In this document: one piece after another, positions 35,787-45,963 of the stretch
How the letters are laid out: every line of letters begins with the position of its first letter
How positions within the stretch are numbered: position 1 is the stretch's first letter
Source of the DNA: Muricomes intestini
GTDB lineage: Bacteria > Bacillota > Clostridia > Lachnospirales > Lachnospiraceae
DNA: 64,000 bases
Assembly (NCBI RefSeq): GCF_004346165.1
Contig: NZ_SLZZ01000005.1
Coordinates: forward strand, 1 to 64,000
Reading direction: 5' to 3'
Program-made: the position numbers and the translations under genes
Notes under the pieces: generated by a model
Seen by the model: the letters and a program-made list of their open reading frames with translations, nothing else
Told to the model about the DNA's origin: nothing
The model's database searches: none

Positions 35787-37670
35787 ATGGATACTTATAA
35801 TTTTGACATTCAGGAAGAATTAAAAAAACTCCCCGGAAGACCGGGGGTTTATATTATGCATGATGAGAAGGACAATATCATTTATGTCGGCAAGGCCATC
35901 AGCCTGAAGAACAGAGTGCGCCAGTATTTCCAGAGCAGCAGGAACAAGGGGGTTAAGATAGAGCAGATGGTCACTCATATACGGCGGTTTGAGTATATTG
36001 TGACGGATTCGGAGCTGGAGGCACTTGTTCTGGAATGCAATCTAATCAAGGAGTACAGGCCCAAGTATAACACCATGCTGATGGATGATAAGGCCTATCC
36101 GTTCATTAAGGTAACAGTAAATGAGCCTTTTCCACGTGTGATGCTGGCCAGAAAGATGCAGAAGGATAAAGCAAAGTATTTCGGGCCTTATACGAGCACA
36201 CAGGCGGTCAGGGATACCATCGATTTGGCGCATAAACTGTACCATATAAGAAACTGCAATCGTAATCTGCCAAGAGACACTGGAAAAGAGCGCCCCTGTC
36301 TGAGCTACTACATCAAGCAGTGCGATGCCCCATGTCAGGGATATATTTCTCAGGAAGAATATGGAAAGGCCGTTCAGGAAGTCATTCGTTTTTTGAACGG
36401 AAGTTTTGATGACATTTTAAATGATCTGGAGTCCAAAATGATTGAGGCCTCGGAGGCATTGGAGTTTGAAAAGGCCATTGAATACCGAGAGCTTTTGGAG
36501 AGTGTGAAGAAAGTTGCACAGAAACAGAAGATTACGGACAGCAGCGGAGACGACAGAGATATCCTTGCAGTGGCCTCTGAGGAGGAGGATGCCGTGGTAC
36601 AAGTCTTTTTTATCCGGGGAGGGAGACTTATCGGCAGAGATCATTTTTACCTTCGTATCTCAAAAGATGAACCGGCCGATAAGATCCTGGACAGCTTTAT
36701 TAAACAGTACTATGCAGGTACTCCGTTTATTCCCGGAGAATTAATGCTTCCTCAAGAGTTGGAAGATATGCACCTTCTGGAAGAGTGGCTGAGTACAAAG
36801 CGGGGCGGGAAGGTATCCATCAGGGTTCCGAAGAAGGGGTCAAAAGAAAAGCTGGTGGAGCTGGCGGCCGATAATGCAGGCCTTGTACTGAGCAAGGATA
36901 AGGAAAGACTAAAGCGGGAGGAAGGCAGGACTATCGGGGCAGTAAAAGAAATCGGGAAGCTTTTAGGGGTGGAAGATATTAGCCGGATGGAGGCTTTTGA
37001 CATTTCCAATACCAACGGGTTTGAGTCCGTTGGCTCCATGGTAGTGTATGAGAGAGGAAAACCCAAAAGAAATGATTACCGGAAGTTCAGGATTAAAGGA
37101 ATACAGGGGGCTGATGATTACGGGAGTATGCGGGAAGTGCTTACGAGGAGGTTTACCCACGGGCTGCGCGAGAGGGAGGAGAATAAAGAGCTGGGAAGCT
37201 TTACTGTTTTTCCTGACCTGATCCTCATGGATGGGGGGAAGGGGCAGGTGAATGTGGCTCTGCAGGTGCTGGAGGAGCTGCATCTTAATATTCCGGTGTG
37301 CGGGATGGTAAAGGACGATTATCACAGAACCAGGGGACTGTATTACCACAATGAAGAGATTCCCATTGACAAGTCCTCCGAAGCCTTCCGGCTGGTCACA
37401 AGAATCCAGGATGAGGCCCACCGCTTTGCGATAGAGTATCACAGACAGCTCAGGGGGAAGGGACAGGTACATTCAATTCTGGATGATATTGAGGGAATCG
37501 GACCTGCCCGCCGCAAAGCACTGATGCGGCATTATATGAATTTGGATGCTATAAAGTCTGCAACGGTGGAAGAGTTGGCAGCGGTGCCTTCTATGAATGA
37601 AAAGTCAGCAAAGGCTGTGCATAATTTTTTTCATGAGCAGAAAAAAGATGCTGCGCCTGAAAAAATGTAG
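35787..37670 (+). CDS. uvrC: Excinuclease ABC subunit C
   Basis: This 627-residue nuclease makes the dual incisions in nucleotide excision repair. The N-terminal GIY-YIG domain begins [20 protein letters not shown] and [14 protein letters not shown] Cys-containing linker ([18 protein letters not shown]) and a UVR motif ([13 protein letters not shown]) follow. The C-terminal RNase H-like nuclease ([31 protein letters not shown]) and a helix-hairpin-helix pair ([13 protein letters not shown]) complete it. The ATG at 35787 matches the family start, but earlier in-frame starts at 35679, 35712 and 35730 cannot be excluded. hprK follows 14 bases later. Confidence 0.95.
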   Translation: MDTYNFDIQEELKKLPGRPGVYIMHDEKDNIIYVGKAISLKNRVRQYFQSSRNKGVKIEQMVTHIRRFEYIVTDSELEALVLECNLIKEYRPKYNTMLMDDKAYPFIKVTVNEPFPRVMLARKMQKDKAKYFGPYTSTQAVRDTIDLAHKLYHIRNCNRNLPRDTGKERPCLSYYIKQCDAPCQGYISQEEYGKAVQEVIRFLNGSFDDILNDLESKMIEASEALEFEKAIEYRELLESVKKVAQKQKITDSSGDDRDILAVASEEEDAVVQVFFIRGGRLIGRDHFYLRISKDEPADKILDSFIKQYYAGTPFIPGELMLPQELEDMHLLEEWLSTKRGGKVSIRVPKKGSKEKLVELAADNAGLVLSKDKERLKREEGRTIGAVKEIGKLLGVEDISRMEAFDISNTNGFESVGSMVVYERGKPKRNDYRKFRIKGIQGADDYGSMREVLTRRFTHGLREREENKELGSFTVFPDLILMDGGKGQVNVALQVLEELHLNIPVCGMVKDDYHRTRGLYYHNEEIPIDKSSEAFRLVTRIQDEAHRFAIEYHRQLRGKGQVHSILDDIEGIGPARRKALMRHYMNLDAIKSATVEELAAVPSMNEKSAKAVHNFFHEQKKDAAPEKM

Positions 37671-37684
37671 AAAAGGAGAACACA

Positions 37685-38614
37685 ATGGGACGAAGCGTGA
37701 AATTACAAAAAATTGTTGAAACCATGGATCTGAAAAACCTGACCCCGGAAGTAGATCTGACCGGCAGAGAGGTTAATATTCCGGACATTAACAGGCCGGC
37801 ACTGCAGCTGGCAGGTTTTTTTGAACATTTTGATTCTGACAGGGTTCAGATTATCGGATATGTGGAGTACACATATTTGCAGACTCTGCCTGAAGAGAAA
37901 AAGAATAAAATGTATAATGAACTTCTGCGCAACAAGGTTCCCTGCATTATATTCAGCAGAGATTTGGAGCCGGAGGAGATGCTTCTGGAAAAAGCCCGGG
38001 AATATGAAGTCCCGATTTTTAGTACATCGAAACCAACCTCCTCCTTTATGGGCGAAATTATCCGTTGGCTGAATGTAGAGCTTGCTCCCTGCATATCCAT
38101 CCATGGTGTGCTTGTGGATGTGTATGGTGTTGGTGTCCTGATTATGGGAGAAAGTGGAATAGGCAAGAGCGAGGCTGCCCTGGAACTGATTAAGAGGGGA
38201 CATCGTCTGGTGTCCGATGATGTTGTGGAGATAAGAAAAGTAAGTGACGTTACCCTTGTAGGGGCGGCTCCTGATATTACCAGACATTTTATAGAACTTA
38301 GGGGAATTGGTATTGTGGATGTGAAGTCTATGTTTGGTGTACAGAGCGTCAGGGAGACACAGAACATTGACCTTGTAATTACCCTTGAGGAATGGGACAG
38401 GGATAAACAATATGACCGGCTTGGTCTGGAAGAACAGTATACAGAATTTTTAGGAAATCGTGTGGTATGCCACAGAATTCCGCTTCGGCCGGGGCGTAAT
38501 CTTGCAATTATTGTTGAGTCTGCAGCCGTAAACCACAGACAGAAGCAGATGGGATACAATGCGGCCCAAGAATTATATAAGCGTGTACAGGATAATCTGA
38601 GTAAAAACAAATGA
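37685..38614 (+). CDS. hprK: HPr kinase/phosphorylase
   Basis: This 309-residue bifunctional enzyme phosphorylates and dephosphorylates Ser46 of HPr, controlling catabolite repression. The N-terminal domain (1-130) precedes the kinase domain with Walker A GESGIGKS at 155-162, the conserved GHRLVSDDVVEI and the signature ELRGIGIVDVKSMFG. Its position directly after uvrC and 33 bases before glucokinase makes a uvrC-hprK-glcK run of sugar-control genes. AAAGGAG precedes the ATG. Confidence 0.96.
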   Translation: MGRSVKLQKIVETMDLKNLTPEVDLTGREVNIPDINRPALQLAGFFEHFDSDRVQIIGYVEYTYLQTLPEEKKNKMYNELLRNKVPCIIFSRDLEPEEMLLEKAREYEVPIFSTSKPTSSFMGEIIRWLNVELAPCISIHGVLVDVYGVGVLIMGESGIGKSEAALELIKRGHRLVSDDVVEIRKVSDVTLVGAAPDITRHFIELRGIGIVDVKSMFGVQSVRETQNIDLVITLEEWDRDKQYDRLGLEEQYTEFLGNRVVCHRIPLRPGRNLAIIVESAAVNHRQKQMGYNAAQELYKRVQDNLSKNK

Positions 38615-38647
38615 TTGCATAAAAGATAAGAGAGCAGGAGAAGCACT

Positions 38648-39583
38648 ATGAGATATTGTTTTGGTGTAGATATCGGCGGAACCACAGTAAAGATGGGGCT
38701 GTTTGGAGAATCAGGAGAAATCATTGACAAATGGGAGATTGTAACCCATACGGAAAATAAGGGAGAGGCTATTCTCCCGGATGTTGCGGCATCCATTCTT
38801 AATAAAATGAAAGAAAGAGAGCTTTCCGGGGCTGTTGTTCTGGGGATAGGTGTGGGAGTGCCCGCACCTGTCAGTGATGATGGAGTGGTCGACGGGAGCG
38901 CTAATCTGGGCTGGGAATATAAGGAGGCAAAAAAGGAACTGGAACATCTCACAGGATTAAAAGCACGATTTGGAAATGATGCAAATGTAGCTGCATTAGG
39001 AGAAATGTGGAAAGGCGGAGGTCTTGGGGAGAAAAATATGGTTATGGTGACTCTGGGTACGGGTGTGGGCGGCGGCATCGTTTCAGACGGCCGAATTGTA
39101 AACGGCGCCCATGGCGCAGCCGGGGAAATCGGGCACATGCATGTGAATGATGAGGAACCAGAACAGTGTGGCTGCGGGAATTATGGGTGCCTGGAGCAGT
39201 ACGCTTCTGCAACAGGAATTGTGCGGCTGGCAAAAAGAAAGCTGAAAAAAGACAAAAGAGATACCATGTTGACAAAAGAGACAGTGACTGCCAAGGCGGT
39301 GTTTGATGCCGTAAAGGCTGGGGATGCTGTTGCTGTGGAGATAGCAGAGGAGTTTGGTCGCTATCTGGGGCATGCACTTGCAGGTATAGCAGCGGCGGCA
39401 GATCCGTCGGTTTTTGTTATTGGAGGCGGTGTATCTAAGGCAGGGAAAGTACTGATTCCTTTCATACAAAAGCCGTATCGAGAGTGGGCTTTCTTTGCTA
39501 TAAAAGATGTGAAATTCACACTGGCAACTCTTGGGAATGACGCAGGAATTTGCGGCTCGGCTAAAATGATTTTGGGAGAATAG
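38648..39583 (+). CDS. ROK family glucokinase
   Basis: This 311-residue sugar kinase probably phosphorylates glucose. The ROK fold shows the phosphate loop FGVDIGGTTVKMGLF, GVGVPAPV, an ATP-binding TLGTGVGGGIV and the zinc motif GHMHVNDEEPEQCGCGNYGCLEQYAS with CxCGxxGCxE. Glucokinase (GlcK) is the best match because of the hprK neighbourhood; N-acetylmannosamine or fructokinase activity is a less likely alternative. AGGAG precedes the ATG. A long bidirectional terminator follows. Confidence 0.93.
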   Translation: MRYCFGVDIGGTTVKMGLFGESGEIIDKWEIVTHTENKGEAILPDVAASILNKMKERELSGAVVLGIGVGVPAPVSDDGVVDGSANLGWEYKEAKKELEHLTGLKARFGNDANVAALGEMWKGGGLGEKNMVMVTLGTGVGGGIVSDGRIVNGAHGAAGEIGHMHVNDEEPEQCGCGNYGCLEQYASATGIVRLAKRKLKKDKRDTMLTKETVTAKAVFDAVKAGDAVAVEIAEEFGRYLGHALAGIAAAADPSVFVIGGGVSKAGKVLIPFIQKPYREWAFFAIKDVKFTLATLGNDAGICGSAKMILGE

Positions 39584-39626
39584 GCTCCTGAGACTGATTA
39601 CAAGAAATTCCTCGCGAAGGATAAAT

Positions 39627-39676
39627 AAAGAGACAAAGAAGATGCCAGGTTTTCTCATCTTCTTTGTCTCTTTACT
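39627..39676. terminator. Bidirectional terminator between glucokinase and PBP1A
   Basis: An 18-base arm beginning AAAGAGACAAAG (39627-39644) pairs with its complement ending GTCTCTTT (39656-39673). An A-run precedes and a T-run follows the stem, so both convergent genes are served. Confidence 0.8.
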
Positions 39677-39693
39677 TATATCTTACCGTTGGT

Positions 39694-42276
39694 TTATGGA
39701 GCCGGTTCGGTTCCTCCGCTGCCTTCATTGCCACCCGTATTTCCAGGATCAGTACCGCCGCCCTCGTCCGGATTCTCAGTGTCAGTGCCGCCGCCTTCAT
39801 CCGGCTTTGGATTTTCCGTATCGGTGCCGTCGCCGCTGTCGTCGGGCTTCTCGGTATCAGTATCCTGTTCGTCTTTGGGCTTTTCCTTATTGTCATCATC
39901 CGTATTTTTTTCTGCCGGCTTTTCTATCACATGTCCGGGACAACTCTGCGTGGGAGCAGTTCCTTGAGCAAAATATTCTGTTAATGTTGGACAGCTTGAG
40001 GTTGCAAGAAGCCCTGTTATGGTACATATTGTTTTCTGCTCTACAGAAGTAGGCATTGTAAAGTCCTTGTATGGAAGATCAGCATGAACTCTGTCCATGA
40101 TATTTTTCCAAAGAACCTCATGCCATTTCTGGTCTGCATACTCCCAGCCTTCCATCGGCATATTAGAGTCGAATCCTGTCCACACGGAGCAGGTATAGTA
40201 CGGTGTGTAGGCCGAGAGCCAGAGATCTGTACTTTTCTCTGTGGTACCGGTCTTGCCTGCCGCCGGCATATTGTTAAGCTTTGCCGGGGTACCGGTTCCC
40301 TGATTGATAACATCCTCCATTGCACTGGTGAGAAGTGCAGCAGTAGAATCCTTAATCACCTGATGGGTGGCAGGTGAAGTGTTGTCAAGAAGGATATTTC
40401 CGTCGCGGTCCAGAACCTTTGTGTAGAGAATAGGCTCCGTGTAAGTGCCTTTGTTTGCAATTGCCGCGTATGCAGCAGTCATTTCCAGGTTATAAACACC
40501 CCTCGTGATACCACCCAAGGCTGTAGCTTGAGCTACATCGGTAAAATCAGGATAATTAGGATCATCAAAATTTACCAGTGAAGTAAATCCAAAATTCAAC
40601 AAAGAGTCATAGCCGGTCTGAAGTCCAATGTCTGTCAGGGTTTTTACCGCACAAATATTCATGGAATGCAATATTGCATAGCGAACGCTTGTGTTGCCGA
40701 TATATTTGTCATCCCAGTTATTGACAGGTTTGCCATTTGCATAGGCATATGGCTCATCCAGAATCGTGCTGGCCAAGGTATATTTGCCGGAATCCAGCGC
40801 GGGGGCATAAGTTGAAACAATCTTGAAACAGGAGCCGGGCTGTCTTGTAGAGTCTGTTGCCCGGTTTAAGGAAAGACTAGTTTTCTTTTCACCTCTGCCG
40901 CCTACGATAGCCTTAACCTGTCCTGTGGACTGATCCATTACAACTACAGAAATCTGAGGCTGAGGTGTAATGTCAATATTCTCATTGACAGTGTCTCCCT
41001 CGACGATATTCAAGGTACTTTTATATTCAGCAATGGCTTGATTTGCTTCATCAGGTGAATCAAAGACAAGGGGAAATTCTTTTCCCCAGGCACTCTTGAT
41101 GTATTCTCCAAGCATTTCCTTGCTGTAATTTTCTGAAGTTCCGTCGGCCCGTGTGATTGTAAGTGCATATTCTAACCCATACCGCACAGTGGCAGGGTAA
41201 TTGGCAGGATTTGCCGCTTCCTCATCACAAATCTTCTGGATGGCTGGATCCTGTGTGGCGGTGATATTAAGGCCGCCGCTGTAGAGAGCATTGTAGGCTT
41301 GTGTCTCCGTATAATTCTTGCGCTCACGGAGGTCTCTGATAATCTGCTGTGCCAGCTCATCTATAAAGTAAGAATTAGGTGTATCGGTTGTAGTGTCCTG
41401 GGCTGTTGCCTGAATCCGATCATATACGGGGTCAGCCTCCGCCTCGTCATATTCCGCCTGACTGATATATTTTTGTTTCAGCATATTCTTCAGGACTTTA
41501 TCCCGGCGTTTTTTATTATCATCCGGGTGTGTAACCGGATCGTAATCGGACGGGCTCTGGGTGATTCCTGCTAAAACGGCACACTCAGAAAGTGCTAATT
41601 CTGACACATCCTTGCCAAAATATCTCTTTGCGGCTGTCTGTACTCCCAGGCAGTTCTGCCCCAGGTTGATGGTGTTCATATAGGCTTCCACAATTTCTTC
41701 CTTGCTCATCTGCTTCTCAATATCCACGGCCAGGTACTGCTCCTGCAGCTTTCTTTCCAGACGGTCATAGAACGTCTTTTCTTCCGTGAAATTGGGGAAG
41801 ACATTGTTCTTGATTAACTGCTGGGTCAGTGTACTCGCACCTTCTGAAAAGTTTCCGGAAGTCAGTCCAACGACTCCGGCTCTCAAAATGCCCTGCATAT
41901 CAATACCGTTGTGCTGGTAGAAACGTTCATCTTCGATGGACACGAAAGCATGGGTAAGGTTAATGGGAATCTCATCGTAATTCTTATAGATACGATTAGA
42001 GCCCTTCTGCAGAAACTTGTCCAGCATGGTGCCATCCTCTGCATAAACAAAGGAAGTGGCTCCTGAGGGCCTTACATCGGCTGGAGTGACTTTTGGAGTA
42101 CTGTCGATGATTTTCTTGACAAACAAGCCGGCACCGGCAGCACCGATTACAATTATCAGCAGCAGGCAGATGATGATAGCTTTAAACAGCCGGACTCCCA
42201 CCCGCTTTTTTTTCATATTTTTCTTTGAAGAGATATCTTTCTTCTTTTTCGTGAGATTTTCTTTTCCGTAGTTCAT
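39694..42276 (-). CDS. Class A penicillin-binding protein (PBP1A type)
   Basis: This 860-residue cell-wall synthase has a basic cytoplasmic start, one membrane helix (about 28-50), a glycosyltransferase domain (EDERFYQHNGIDMQGIL, EGASTLTQQLIKN) and a transpeptidase domain with STRQPGSCFK around the active serine, SMN (ILHSMNICAVK) and KTGTT (AAGKTGTTEKSTD). The last 70 residues are a low-complexity Asp/Glu/Gly/Pro/Thr tail with repeated DEGGGTD units, probably extending into or along the wall. AGGAGG precedes the ATG. It is a single gene, convergent with glucokinase. Confidence 0.95.
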   Translation of the reverse strand: MNYGKENLTKKKKDISSKKNMKKKRVGVRLFKAIIICLLLIIVIGAAGAGLFVKKIIDSTPKVTPADVRPSGATSFVYAEDGTMLDKFLQKGSNRIYKNYDEIPINLTHAFVSIEDERFYQHNGIDMQGILRAGVVGLTSGNFSEGASTLTQQLIKNNVFPNFTEEKTFYDRLERKLQEQYLAVDIEKQMSKEEIVEAYMNTINLGQNCLGVQTAAKRYFGKDVSELALSECAVLAGITQSPSDYDPVTHPDDNKKRRDKVLKNMLKQKYISQAEYDEAEADPVYDRIQATAQDTTTDTPNSYFIDELAQQIIRDLRERKNYTETQAYNALYSGGLNITATQDPAIQKICDEEAANPANYPATVRYGLEYALTITRADGTSENYSKEMLGEYIKSAWGKEFPLVFDSPDEANQAIAEYKSTLNIVEGDTVNENIDITPQPQISVVVMDQSTGQVKAIVGGRGEKKTSLSLNRATDSTRQPGSCFKIVSTYAPALDSGKYTLASTILDEPYAYANGKPVNNWDDKYIGNTSVRYAILHSMNICAVKTLTDIGLQTGYDSLLNFGFTSLVNFDDPNYPDFTDVAQATALGGITRGVYNLEMTAAYAAIANKGTYTEPILYTKVLDRDGNILLDNTSPATHQVIKDSTAALLTSAMEDVINQGTGTPAKLNNMPAAGKTGTTEKSTDLWLSAYTPYYTCSVWTGFDSNMPMEGWEYADQKWHEVLWKNIMDRVHADLPYKDFTMPTSVEQKTICTITGLLATSSCPTLTEYFAQGTAPTQSCPGHVIEKPAEKNTDDDNKEKPKDEQDTDTEKPDDSGDGTDTENPKPDEGGGTDTENPDEGGGTDPGNTGGNEGSGGTEPAP

Positions 42277-42381
42277 GAATAATATCCTCCTTTATTCATT
42301 CCACCCATTATAACAAATTTACCTGCTTAAATAAAGAAAAAATAGAAAAGTTCACATTTCTTAAAGAATCTTAATAAAGTC

Positions 42382-42409
42382 TTGCGGTTTTTCAAGGGTT
42401 TGGTATATT
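42382..42409 (+). promoter_or_regulatory. Promoter of yigZ
   Basis: TTGCGG (42382-42387) and TATATT (42404-42409) are separated by 16 bases. A family A fragment starts right after the -10 box and occupies most of the leader. Confidence 0.5.
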
Positions 42410-42413
42410 ATTA

Positions 42414-42460
42414 AGATTGCGGGAGCAGAGAGTGCGCAGCAATCCGTAGGTATCAGGGAG
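42414..42460 (+). repeat. Family A internal hairpin fragment in the yigZ leader
   Basis: AGATTGCGGGAGCAGAGAGT, then GCGCAGCAATCCGTAGGTAT and CAGGG, match the right interior of the family A element at 45884-45930. No terminal repeats remain. It lies between the promoter and the ribosome binding site, as in the padR case. Confidence 0.7.
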
Positions 42461-42480
42461 GCAGGAAACGAGGTAGGGCA

Positions 42481-43143
42481 ATGGATTATAAAACAGTATA
42501 TCAAAGTGGAAGTGCGGAAGTCGTCGAAAAAAGGTCTCGATTTATTGCCGATGTATTTCCTGTATCCTCTGAAGAGGAGGTCCTGGACTGCCTGGAGCAT
42601 GTAAAAGGGCAATACCGGGATGCAAGGCATCACTGCTGGGCTTGTGTCATTGGGGCAGAGGGAGTACTAGAGCGTTTAAGTGATGACGGGGAGCCAGGAG
42701 GAACTGCAGGAAAGCCGATTCTGGAGGTAATCAGAGGGCAGGCTCTGCGCGATGTGCTGATTGTAGTAACCCGTTATTTCGGGGGCACACTGCTTGGCAC
42801 CGGAGGCCTTGTGAGAGCGTATACAGCTGCAGCCCGTGAAGGCCTTGCACATAGTATAATTATTACCAAAATTCATGGGGCAAAACTGAAAATAGCAATA
42901 GAATATACAGAACTTGGAAAGCTGCAGCATTTTTTTGCAGAGAGAGGGCTGGCTTCTGTTGGAATAGAGTACACTGAACAGGTTGAGATGGAAGTTATGG
43001 TTCCTTTAAAGGAGGCAGACGGGGTTGCTGCAGAGATTATAGAAGAAACCAATGGAAAGAGTGACATCAGAAAAGACGGAGAGTACTGGTATGCACAGAC
43101 AGGAACTAAGATAAAGATTTTCGGACAGGTTGTCCAGAAATGA
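42481..43143 (+). CDS. YigZ/IMPACT family protein
   Basis: This 220-residue protein has the N-terminal UPF0029 (IMPACT) domain, KRSRFIADVFPVSSEEEV, then a block with DARHHCWA, then DDGEPGGTAGKPILEVI and VTRYFGGTLLGTGGLVRAY. A C-terminal DUF1949 ferredoxin-like domain follows. The family is related to eukaryotic IMPACT, a regulator of translation stress signalling, but the bacterial role is unclear; it may bind nucleic acid. Its ribosome binding site (AGGTAGGG) is only moderate. It ends at a strong hairpin shared with the convergent hpf gene. Confidence 0.92.
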   Translation: MDYKTVYQSGSAEVVEKRSRFIADVFPVSSEEEVLDCLEHVKGQYRDARHHCWACVIGAEGVLERLSDDGEPGGTAGKPILEVIRGQALRDVLIVVTRYFGGTLLGTGGLVRAYTAAAREGLAHSIIITKIHGAKLKIAIEYTELGKLQHFFAERGLASVGIEYTEQVEMEVMVPLKEADGVAAEIIEETNGKSDIRKDGEYWYAQTGTKIKIFGQVVQK

Positions 43144-43165
43144 AATCAGAAGTAAGGATATGAAA

Positions 43166-43201
43166 AGGCAGGTACCTAACCTGAGGGTACCTGCCTCTTT
43201 A
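43166..43201. terminator. Terminator after yigZ
   Basis: AGGCAGGTACC (43166-43176) pairs perfectly with GGTACCTGCCT (43186-43196) and is followed by CTTTAT. It lies between convergent yigZ and hpf. Confidence 0.75.
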
Positions 43202-43238
43202 TATCATACTCCATAAAAAGCATGACCCCTACATCATA

Positions 43239-43796
43239 TTAATCGAATTCAGGTTCAATCAATCCGAAGGAGCCGTCTTTTCTCTTGTATACCACATTTA
43301 CTTCGTCTGTCTCTGCATTGCTGAATACAAAGAAAGAATGTCCCAGCAGCTCCATTTGGATGCATGCATCCTCAGGATACATTGGTTTGATTCCGAAGCG
43401 CTTGGTCCGCACGATGCGAATCTCTTCATCGTGCGGATTCTCATCCTCCGACTCAAAGAATTCCTTCTTAAAATTGCTCCCGCCCACAGCTGCCGTCGGA
43501 TGTCCCTGATTTCTGGCAACCAGTTTATTTTTATACTTGCGAAGCTGACGTTCGATAACTTCCTCTACAAGGTCAATGGATACGTACATATCATTGCTTG
43601 TCTGCTCTGAGCGGATAATATTCCCCTTTACGGGGATAGTCACCTCAATCTTTTGTCTTTCCTTTTCTACACTGAGGGTTACGATAATTTCTGTTTCAGG
43701 AGTAAAGTACCTTTCGAGTTTTCCCAGTTTGTTTTCAATAGTGTCTTTAAGGCTTGGCGTTACATCAATGTTTTTTCCGCTGATAATAAATTTCAT
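43239..43796 (-). CDS. hpf: Ribosome hibernation promoting factor, long form
   Basis: This 185-residue protein dimerises 70S ribosomes into inactive 100S particles in stationary phase. Residues 1-100 form the S30AE domain (MKFIISGKNIDVTPSLKDTI, ETEIIVTLSVEKERQKIEVT). The C-terminal extension (about 130-185: RTKRFGIKPMYPEDACIQME, DEVNVVYKRKDGSFGLIEP) marks the long form that mediates dimerisation. The ATG at 43796 has GGAG 9 bases upstream; a TTG three codons earlier is less likely. It is monocistronic. Confidence 0.95.
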   Translation of the reverse strand: MKFIISGKNIDVTPSLKDTIENKLGKLERYFTPETEIIVTLSVEKERQKIEVTIPVKGNIIRSEQTSNDMYVSIDLVEEVIERQLRKYKNKLVARNQGHPTAAVGGSNFKKEFFESEDENPHDEEIRIVRTKRFGIKPMYPEDACIQMELLGHSFFVFSNAETDEVNVVYKRKDGSFGLIEPEFD

Positions 43797-43908
43797 GATG
43801 ATCAACTCCTTTGTTCATATTATACAGGAAGAATAAATACCTCTGTCTGTATTATGTCCATATTATAGCATGGAAAAGCTTTATTGTATAGAATGAATCA
43901 ATTTTTCC

Positions 43909-45735
43909 CTATTTCAGAGAACTTCTCCTTCTCATTCTGGAATCTAGAATTTTTTTGCGGATACGCAGGGATTTAGGTGTAACTTCCAGAAGCTCGTCCG
44001 TATCAATGAAGTCCAGAGCTTCCTCCAGGCTTAAAACATGAGGAGTCGTCAGCTTTAAGGCATCGTCGGCACCGGAGGACCGGGTGTTCGTCAGGTGCTT
44101 GGTCTTGCACACGTTTAGCTCAATGTCTTCTGTCTTCCCATTTTGTCCGATTACCATGCCGGAATATACTTTTTCTCCCGCACCGATGAATAAGGTACCG
44201 CGCTCCTGGGCTGCGTATAATCCGTAAGTGACCGATTCTCCAGTTTCAAAAGAAATCAGGGAGCCCTGCTTGCGGTACTGGATATCCCCTTTATAAGGCG
44301 CATACCCGTCAAAGCTGGTGTTCAAGATTCCGTTTCCTTTTGTATCTGTGAGGAATTCTCCTCTGTAGCCGATCAATCCCCGGGCCGGGATGGAGAACTC
44401 CAGACGTGTGTAACCACCATTGGAAGTACCCATGTTCTGCAGCTCGCCCTTGCGCCGGCCCAGTTTTTCAATGACACTTCCTGCAAATTCATCAGGTACG
44501 TCAATATAAGCTACTTCCATAGGCTCAAGCTTCCGGCCTTTCTTATCTGTCTTATAAAGTACTTCAGCTTTACTTACGGCAAATTCGTAACCCTCACGTC
44601 TCATATTTTCAATTAAAACAGAAAGGTGAAGCTCACCGCGGCCGGACACCTTGAAGCTGTCTGTATCCTCTGTTTCTTCCACACGAAGGCTCACATCGGT
44701 GTTCAGCTCTCTGAACAGACGGTCACGGATATGGCGGGAGGTGACATACTTTCCTTCCTGGCCTGCGAAAGGACTGTCATTGACGATAAACTGCATGGCG
44801 ATCGTAGGCTCGGAAATTTTCTGGAAAGGAATGGCCTCTGGGTTCTCCGGTGAGCAGAGGGTATCCCCGATAGAAATATCCGAAATACCAGAGATTGCCA
44901 CTATTGAACCGACAGATGCTTCTTTGACATCTACTTTGTTCAACCCGTCAAATTCATATAATTTACTGATTTTTACCTTTTCCTGTTTATCAGGGTCATG
45001 GTGATTGAGCAGAACCATATCTTGGTTGACAGAGATCGTTCCGTTATCTACTTTTCCCACACCGATACGCCCTACATATTCATTGTAATCTATGGTGCTG
45101 ATGAGAACCTGTGTTGGCGCTTCAGGGTCACCTTCAGGGGCCGGGATATAATCCAGAATGGTCTCAAACAAGGGCTGCATGTTCTTTTCTTCGTCTGTCA
45201 GATCCAGAACTGCAATACCTGCTTTGGCAGAGGCATATACAAAGGGACAGTCCAGCTGTTCGTCGGATGCATCCAGATCCATGAAAAGCTCCAGCACCTC
45301 ATCGATTACTGCGTCCGGTCTTGCTTCTGGTCTGTCAATCTTATTGATGCACACAATGACCGGTAAGTCCAGCTCCAGTGCCTTGCGGAGTACGAATTTG
45401 GTCTGGGGCATGGGACCCTCAAAGGCATCCACCACGAGGATTACACCGTTTACCATCTTTAGTACACGTTCTACTTCACCGCCGAAGTCTGCATGTCCGG
45501 GAGTATCAATAATGTTAATTTTTGTTCCTTTGTAAAATACAGCAGTATTCTTGGAAAGAATTGTAATGCCTCTCTCCCTTTCAATATCGTTAGAGTCCAT
45601 GACACGCTCGGCTACTTCCTGGTTTTGGCGGAATACACCGCTCTGCTTTAAAAGCTCATCTACCAGAGTGGTTTTGCCGTGGTCGACATGGGCAATAATC
45701 GCAATATTTCTAACATCTTCACGCTTTGTTTTCAT
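43909..45735 (-). CDS. typA: Translational GTPase TypA/BipA
   Basis: This 608-residue ribosome-associated GTPase helps 50S assembly and growth under stress. The G domain has [16 protein letters not shown], the switch region [22 protein letters not shown] and [11 protein letters not shown]-like domains II, III and V and the specific C-terminal domain ([19 protein letters not shown]) follow. The ATG at 45735 has only a weak AGAAAGAGTG site. A complete family A element lies about 35 bases upstream, between the gene and whatever promoter serves it. Confidence 0.96.
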   Translation of the reverse strand: MKTKREDVRNIAIIAHVDHGKTTLVDELLKQSGVFRQNQEVAERVMDSNDIERERGITILSKNTAVFYKGTKINIIDTPGHADFGGEVERVLKMVNGVILVVDAFEGPMPQTKFVLRKALELDLPVIVCINKIDRPEARPDAVIDEVLELFMDLDASDEQLDCPFVYASAKAGIAVLDLTDEEKNMQPLFETILDYIPAPEGDPEAPTQVLISTIDYNEYVGRIGVGKVDNGTISVNQDMVLLNHHDPDKQEKVKISKLYEFDGLNKVDVKEASVGSIVAISGISDISIGDTLCSPENPEAIPFQKISEPTIAMQFIVNDSPFAGQEGKYVTSRHIRDRLFRELNTDVSLRVEETEDTDSFKVSGRGELHLSVLIENMRREGYEFAVSKAEVLYKTDKKGRKLEPMEVAYIDVPDEFAGSVIEKLGRRKGELQNMGTSNGGYTRLEFSIPARGLIGYRGEFLTDTKGNGILNTSFDGYAPYKGDIQYRKQGSLISFETGESVTYGLYAAQERGTLFIGAGEKVYSGMVIGQNGKTEDIELNVCKTKHLTNTRSSGADDALKLTTPHVLSLEEALDFIDTDELLEVTPKSLRIRKKILDSRMRRRSSLK

Positions 45736-45764
45736 AAATATTCAACACTCTTTCTGCTTATGTT

Positions 45765-45963
45765 ATGTGTATGATACCAGGGTCAAAAGGTTATGCGTTT
45801 CATGCTTGCATGAAAAAGCATGACTTTGGGACCCGCAAAACATGAGAAAGTAGCCCGAGCAGGGCGGATTTCGAATGTTTTTAGGATTGCGGGAGCACAA
45901 AGTGCGGAGCAATCCGTAGGTATCAGGGGGCAAAATACCTTTTGACCCCTACATCATGTGTAT
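45765..45963. mobile_element. Family A MITE-like element upstream of typA, with 8-bp target duplication
   Basis: The element body 45773-45955 (about 183 bases) starts GATACCAGGGTCAAAAGG and ends CCTTTTGACCCCTACATC, imperfect terminal inverted repeats. It is flanked by perfect copies of ATGTGTAT at 45765-45772 and 45956-45963. It shares the CATGCTTGCATG hairpin and the GGATTG...CAATCC hairpin (45884-45915) with the padR-leader copy but has about 50 extra bases in the middle. No coding capacity. Confidence 0.88.

Noticed and set aside
36963-37472. Long antisense open frames, as over uvrC, ftsH, typA, secA, hprK and the paaK-like gene
   Set aside because: They are exact shadows of highly conserved genes, with no ribosome binding sites and no family resemblance.
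37846-39138. 430-codon minus-strand frame over hprK and glucokinase
   Set aside because: Composition is Ser/Pro-rich noise; both sense genes are complete and well conserved.
45884-45955. T-box or other riboswitch upstream of typA
   Set aside because: The structured segment matches repeats elsewhere and is bounded by target duplications; no T-box GGTGG...CCGCG-like antiterminator is visible.
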